Source: Bacteroidota bacterium
GTDB taxonomy: Bacteria; Bacteroidota; Bacteroidia; Bacteroidales; 4484-276
Length of the DNA stretch: 9,539 nucleotides
Direction of reading: 5' to 3'
Assembly: GCA_013203545.1 (NCBI GenBank)
Contig: JABMQA010000902.1
Coordinates: forward strand, 1 to 9,539
Shown here one piece after another: positions 5,074 through 9,539 of this stretch. The notes under the pieces are model-generated. The model had not been told where the DNA came from. It saw only the letters and a program-made list of their open reading frames with translations, and searched no databases. The stretch's first letter is position 1; every line of letters begins with the position of its first letter. Both the position numbers and the translations under genes were made by a program.

Positions 5074-8000
5074 ATGAAAAACATCCTACTGTTAAACAAA
5101 AAGATTCAGTTTGCGATTATCCTGATTATCGCATGCATTCCGGCTTCTGTTCATTCACAAATCAACTACACCCTAACAATTGACACGGCCGATCTTTCCT
5201 TTCAATCGGTTTTGGAAAGGGACAGCAACCATTACCTTAAAGTTGAAATAGATGAAATGGCGTTTTTACCGGACACGGGGAAGCCCATGCTTCCGGCAAC
5301 ATATCTCAACTTCATTATTCCGTCCAATACAACTTTTGACAGCGTTTCTATTGTATCCGATTCCTCAATTGTTTACAACCTAAGCCATCCTGTACTTCCG
5401 GCCCAGCCAATGGTATGCACCGACTGCCCCACCCCGGATTTCGTGCCACCCGATTCCATGGTTTATAACTCATCAAGCCCATACCCGGCACAAAAAATTG
5501 AATTTATCAAGCAGGGATTCTTTGATGGTGGAAATAAAATAATTACAATATCGGTATGCCCGTTTTCATATTTTCCTGACAGCAATCAACTAACACTTTT
5601 CAATTACCTGTCATTCCAGGTGCATTTAACTTCTAGCACAGACCAGGGGATACAAACCCGGAGCAGACTTGCAAGAAACCAGGACATTTATGATAATGCC
5701 CTGTATGCTTTAGTGGATAACCCACAGGACATTGCAAGTTACCAATCCTTACCTACCCTTGTAGATGAGATTACCGGCACAGGCAGTCTTCCGGCCCATG
5801 AATATGTAATCATTGCCAAAAACGAATACATCCCTGCATTTGATGATTTTATTGAATGGAAAAGGTCAAAGGGAATCGATGTGGGATGTGTTTCTTTTGA
5901 AGATATCAAGACAAATTATGCGGGAGACCTACTCTTTCCCGGGGATGAAATATACGATTTGCCGGGCACAGTACAGGAAGGAGCCGGCAGTATTCGGCAA
6001 TATCTATTTGAATCATATCAAGCCGGTACAATGTGGGTATTACTTGTTGGCGATGCAAGTACATTATGCATTAGGTATGGTAGTGGACTTGATAATCATA
6101 ACTCCTGGACATTTACAATTCCAAATGATCTATATTTTTCTGATTTTACAGGGAACTGGAATGTTGATAATGATCCACATTACGGGGAAAAAGTTGGTGA
6201 TAATCCCGATTACCTTGCCGAAATATTCGTTGGAAGGATTATATGCTCTTCGCCGCAAGACATTAATAATTGGGTTGAAAAAACCATAAAATATGAATTG
6301 AGTCCCGGAAACGGAAATCCTTCATATCTTGGCAAGTGTTTTATGATACAATCTGATGATTTTCAAGAAGCACAAGTTGCACAAAAAGTAATGAACCATG
6401 TTACCTACCTTGAAGGATTAATTTGGGAAGAATTACCATCTTTTGATGATCCAGGCCCCTATTTTCCAAAAGGCGGAGATGTTGTATCACAATTAAATAG
6501 CGAACACTACGGTTTAATGGGATGGTTTGGGCATGGCGGAACAGTAGGTCAAAATAGTAGCATTACAACGATGAGTCCTGGCATTAATGGAAGCTTTGAA
6601 GGTTTTAGATACACTTTAGATGCTGAAGATCAGTATCATTTTACAGGAAGCGATCCTACTGATTTTAACAATGCAATCGACAATTTGACAAATACTAGCA
6701 GCCCTTTTATTATTTATTCTACAAGTTGTACGGTGATGCCATTCGACAGGACTAAAGCATTTTTAAACGGTGGCGCCAGGAACTGTGGTGAAAGTTTTAC
6801 AGTGAATAATCTGGCTGGAGGAACTGCTTTTTTGGGAAATACCAGATATGGCTATATTACACCAAACTCTGATATGTTTGCAATTTTTACTGATCTGGTA
6901 AAGCCTCCATCACAGAGTTATGAAACAAATCACATTTCCCATCTTGGATTGGCTGAGGCTATTTCGAAAGCAAGATTCGAAGCATATGCAAAGCATTGGC
7001 TTTGCTATGCTCACAACCTCCTTGGCTGCCCCGAAACACAAATCTGGACCTGTGTTCCTGAAAATCTCGAAGCTACCGTTGCTCCGGATTATTTGTTTGT
7101 AGCGCAAAGTGATGATATTGTGATTGATATTTCCAATTTGGAAACAGGGAAGGAGGCAAATGTCATTCTATATAAAAAGGATGAAATTCAGGAAATACAA
7201 GCTGTGACAGGAGATCAAAACCAAACTGCACAGGCAGTATTCGAGGATATTGTTCCCCAAACCACCGTTGAGTATCACGTTACGATTACCTCTTATAATT
7301 GTCTTCCTTTTTATACTGAACTACCCGTGGCACCCAATTGCCAGTACAACAGCACACCATTAACAATAAGTGAAAATGAAACATGGATAAATAACAAGTT
7401 CTACAACTGCGATATCATCATCCCACCCGAATCCAAATTATCAATACTAAGTACCGTTTACCTGGTTCCTGATGCGAGGCTCATCGTGCAACCGGGTGGA
7501 AGTTTAATTATTGATGGTGGAAAATTGACAAATGCCTGTGGAATTAAATGGCAGGGCATTGAGGTGTGGGGGAACCCATCTGCTTACCAAACAAGTGAAA
7601 ATCAAGGACAATTACAAATGGTAAATACTGGGACAATTGAAAATGCTGAAACAGCAGTACGTGTAGGTTCCGAAAATTATACCGGGAAAGGAGGAGGAAT
7701 TGTAAGTGCAACCGATGGGGTATTTCTTGACAACGATTATGGAGTTTGGTTTGATGCATATACCCATCAAATTGGCAATATGAGTAAATTTCAAACCTGC
7801 AATTTTGAATACAACCAAACACTTGGCGAGAAGGCATCCTTTACATTTATAAAACTTGATGATGTCCATTACATCAATTTTGAGGGGTGTTCCTTTTCCA
7901 ATAATTCCAACTATGAGCATCGCGGATATGGAATCAATGGATTCAACTCAATATTTAGAGTTGAAGGCATTTGCCAGGTACCAGGTCAACCCTGCCAGGA

Positions 8001-9539
8001 TTGGGATTACGGACTTTTCGAAAACCTTGAATATGGAATTTATGCAACTGCATCAAATTCAACGGACTTTGCTGATATCAGGCATACGGATTTTACTGAT
8101 AACAGGCATGGGATTTATCTGAGTGGTATAACATTGCCAAGGATTACTTCCAACCACTTTTACATGGGTGGTTCGGCCATCGAGGAATGTTACGGCTTAT
8201 ACCTGAATGCTTCTACGCAATACTGGGTTGAAGATAACATCTTTGAAAAAAGTGTTGGCCCGGAATTACAATCCGGGATCGGAATCTATATAAATGAATC
8301 GGGTGGGCTGGCTAACGAAATTTACCTCAATTCATTCGATAACGTAGAGTATGGCATTATAGCATTAGGTGTAAATCGTACAACCCGGTCCTCTGGAGCG
8401 GGACTCGTTTTGCGTTGCAATGAATATGAGAATACCCTTTTCGATCAAACAGTAGTATATGATGGTATTAATGATCCGCCTCCGGCAAATGAGGGCATTG
8501 CATTGTACCAGGGTGTTGAAACAACCAGCCCGGAAGCGGAAGATATGGCTGGTAACTTGTTTTATATTCCCGGCCCGTCTAATGATGATTACGATGACCT
8601 GTACAATGAATCAAATGATTTTATTTATTATTATCCGGAGAATGTTGATCAAGCATATACAAATGTTGAACCTGAAGATTTTTCAGTATTAACAATAACA
8701 GATGTAGATGTAACTCTAAATGACGATTGGACTTATGAGGACGGTTGCCAATCAACAATTAATTCAGGTGGCACAGGAGATAGTGAAGAAATGAGAGTTG
8801 CATTGGCAACCAGTGAAGAAAAAATAACTAATACGGAAGCCATTCTTGCAGCACTCGTTGATGGCGGCGATACGGAGGAACTAAAAACTGAGGTGGAGTA
8901 CAGCGTCCCTCCTGAAGCAATGGATGTGTACAATCAACTGATCTCGAATTCACCCTACCTTTCGGATACAGTTGTTAGTACAGCGATCACAAAAGAGAAT
9001 GTTTTACCAAATGTCATGGTGCGGGATATTATGGTTGCTAACCCGCATACGGCCAAATCCGCTGAACTCATGAAAAAGTTGGATGATAGGCTTAATCCAT
9101 TACCCGAATACATGAAAGCGCAGATACTGCAAGGGAAAAACCTGGTTTCCATAAAAGAAAAAATAGAATCTCAACTGGCAGGACACAAGGCTAAAAAATC
9201 AAAAATCTTCAACAGACTTGTGAGGTATTTTTTAAATGATAGTCTCAATCCATCCTATGCAAATGATAGCATCACCAATCTTTTACAACAAGATAACAGG
9301 ATATACTCCAAATACAATCTTGCTATGTTACACCACCAGAATGGTGAATACCAGCAAGGGATTGATGTGTTAAATAACATTCCGAACCAGTTTGATTTGC
9401 TTGGCATTGAACTTTCTGAATACCAGGAGATGCTATATTTATTTAATTTAATGGGGTATGTAATCGTCTCCCGTAATATAATTGAAAGGTTTACAGTTAA
9501 TTACAACGTTTCTTGTTCCTATGTTATTAAGAATATAGA
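5074..9539 (+). CDS. Gingipain-like C25 peptidase fused to parallel beta-helix and helical region (partial, 3' end outside window)
   Basis: The frame opens at ATG 5074 and has no stop in 1488 codons. Residues 1-28 form a signal peptide (cleavage at VHS|Q29). Residues 29 to about 225 resemble the C25 prodomain (DTGKPMLPATYLNF), ending near an Arg-rich TRSRLAR (195-201). Residues 240-665 are the caspase-like catalytic domain: YVIIAKNEYIPAFDDFIEWK, WVLLVGDAS (321-329), NDLYFSDFTGNW, AEIFVGRI (382-389), GWFGHGG with probable catalytic H487, and YSTSC with probable nucleophile C552. After an Ig-like stretch, residues about 790-1130 show repeated GI/N-F strand patterns and WQGIEVWGN (826-834), typical of a right-handed beta-helix in secreted Bacteroidota proteins. 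A Gly/Ser linker (1230-1237) leads to a helical, TPR-like region running off the edge. A cysteine protease exported to the surface is likely; a type IX sorting domain is expected downstream but unseen. An alternative lipobox reading (IIAC, C21) is less likely. Confidence 0.9.
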   Translation, partial: MKNILLLNKKIQFAIILIIACIPASVHSQINYTLTIDTADLSFQSVLERDSNHYLKVEIDEMAFLPDTGKPMLPATYLNFIIPSNTTFDSVSIVSDSSIVYNLSHPVLPAQPMVCTDCPTPDFVPPDSMVYNSSSPYPAQKIEFIKQGFFDGGNKIITISVCPFSYFPDSNQLTLFNYLSFQVHLTSSTDQGIQTRSRLARNQDIYDNALYALVDNPQDIASYQSLPTLVDEITGTGSLPAHEYVIIAKNEYIPAFDDFIEWKRSKGIDVGCVSFEDIKTNYAGDLLFPGDEIYDLPGTVQEGAGSIRQYLFESYQAGTMWVLLVGDASTLCIRYGSGLDNHNSWTFTIPNDLYFSDFTGNWNVDNDPHYGEKVGDNPDYLAEIFVGRIICSSPQDINNWVEKTIKYELSPGNGNPSYLGKCFMIQSDDFQEAQVAQKVMNHVTYLEGLIWEELPSFDDPGPYFPKGGDVVSQLNSEHYGLMGWFGHGGTVGQNSSITTMSPGINGSFEGFRYTLDAEDQYHFTGSDPTDFNNAIDNLTNTSSPFIIYSTSCTVMPFDRTKAFLNGGARNCGESFTVNNLAGGTAFLGNTRYGYITPNSDMFAIFTDLVKPPSQSYETNHISHLGLAEAISKARFEAYAKHWLCYAHNLLGCPETQIWTCVPENLEATVAPDYLFVAQSDDIVIDISNLETGKEANVILYKKDEIQEIQAVTGDQNQTAQAVFEDIVPQTTVEYHVTITSYNCLPFYTELPVAPNCQYNSTPLTISENETWINNKFYNCDIIIPPESKLSILSTVYLVPDARLIVQPGGSLIIDGGKLTNACGIKWQGIEVWGNPSAYQTSENQGQLQMVNTGTIENAETAVRVGSENYTGKGGGIVSATDGVFLDNDYGVWFDAYTHQIGNMSKFQTCNFEYNQTLGEKASFTFIKLDDVHYINFEGCSFSNNSNYEHRGYGINGFNSIFRVEGICQVPGQPCQDWDYGLFENLEYGIYATASNSTDFADIRHTDFTDNRHGIYLSGITLPRITSNHFYMGGSAIEECYGLYLNASTQYWVEDNIFEKSVGPELQSGIGIYINESGGLANEIYLNSFDNVEYGIIALGVNRTTRSSGAGLVLRCNEYENTLFDQTVVYDGINDPPPANEGIALYQGVETTSPEAEDMAGNLFYIPGPSNDDYDDLYNESNDFIYYYPENVDQAYTNVEPEDFSVLTITDVDVTLNDDWTYEDGCQSTINSGGTGDSEEMRVALATSEEKITNTEAILAALVDGGDTEELKTEVEYSVPPEAMDVYNQLISNSPYLSDTVVSTAITKENVLPNVMVRDIMVANPHTAKSAELMKKLDDRLNPLPEYMKAQILQGKNLVSIKEKIESQLAGHKAKKSKIFNRLVRYFLNDSLNPSYANDSITNLLQQDNRIYSKYNLAMLHHQNGEYQQGIDVLNNIPNQFDLLGIELSEYQEMLYLFNLMGYVIVSRNIIERFTVNYNVSCSYVIKNI

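Noticed and set aside
5125..5136. Lipobox-like IIAC (C21) in the peptidase signal sequence
   Set aside because: The downstream VHS|Q site fits signal peptidase I better, and gingipain-like type IX cargo normally uses that route.
5813..6289. 158-codon plus-strand frame inside the peptidase gene
   Set aside because: It is in another frame of the continuous 1488-codon peptidase reading frame, which carries the recognisable C25 motifs.
9450..9539. Possible frameshift at the right edge of the peptidase gene
   Set aside because: The last 20-30 residues look less like the helical pattern before them, but the frame stays open and too little sequence follows to judge.

Overview
The window looks like chromosomal DNA of a member of the Bacteroidota. 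The evidence is an Omp28-type lipoprotein, a DUF6029-type outer-membrane barrel, a gingipain-like (C25) peptidase fused to a parallel beta-helix, AT-rich sequence with no Shine-Dalgarno sites, and several matches to the Bacteroidota -7 promoter element TAnnTTTG. The genus cannot be told from the sequence alone.

Layout. Positions 1-88 are non-coding and carry a short palindromic intergenic repeat. Positions 89-4374 hold four genes, all on the minus strand. In transcription order they are a class I mannose-6-phosphate isomerase (manA), a secreted TlpA-like thioredoxin, a large outer-membrane beta-barrel (DUF6029 type), and an Omp28-family lipoprotein with a thioredoxin-like CxxC motif. The last three are separated by only 15 and 17 bases and probably form one operon. 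manA is separated by 66 bases, and that gap contains a candidate promoter for the operon. Positions 4375-5073 are a 699-base divergent intergenic region with candidate promoters, dyads, short direct repeats and a terminator-like hairpin, but no convincing gene. From 5074 to the right edge runs one uninterrupted plus-strand reading frame of 1488 codons that continues beyond the window.

Function. The three-gene operon looks like a thiol-redox and cell-envelope unit. Two CxxC thioredoxin-fold proteins flank a barrel whose only two cysteines are a C-x4-C pair close to its C-terminus. The giant plus-strand protein has a signal peptide, a C25-type prodomain, a caspase-like protease domain with a visible His/Cys pair (H487, C552), a region resembling a right-handed beta-helix, and a helical C-terminal region. 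It is most likely exported to the cell surface or medium, probably by the type IX secretion system. The sorting domain that would prove this lies outside the window. manA is a sugar-phosphate housekeeping gene with no obvious functional link to its neighbours.

The most interesting points are the cysteine arrangement in the operon, the protease/beta-helix/helical fusion, and the long structured leader in front of the protease gene.
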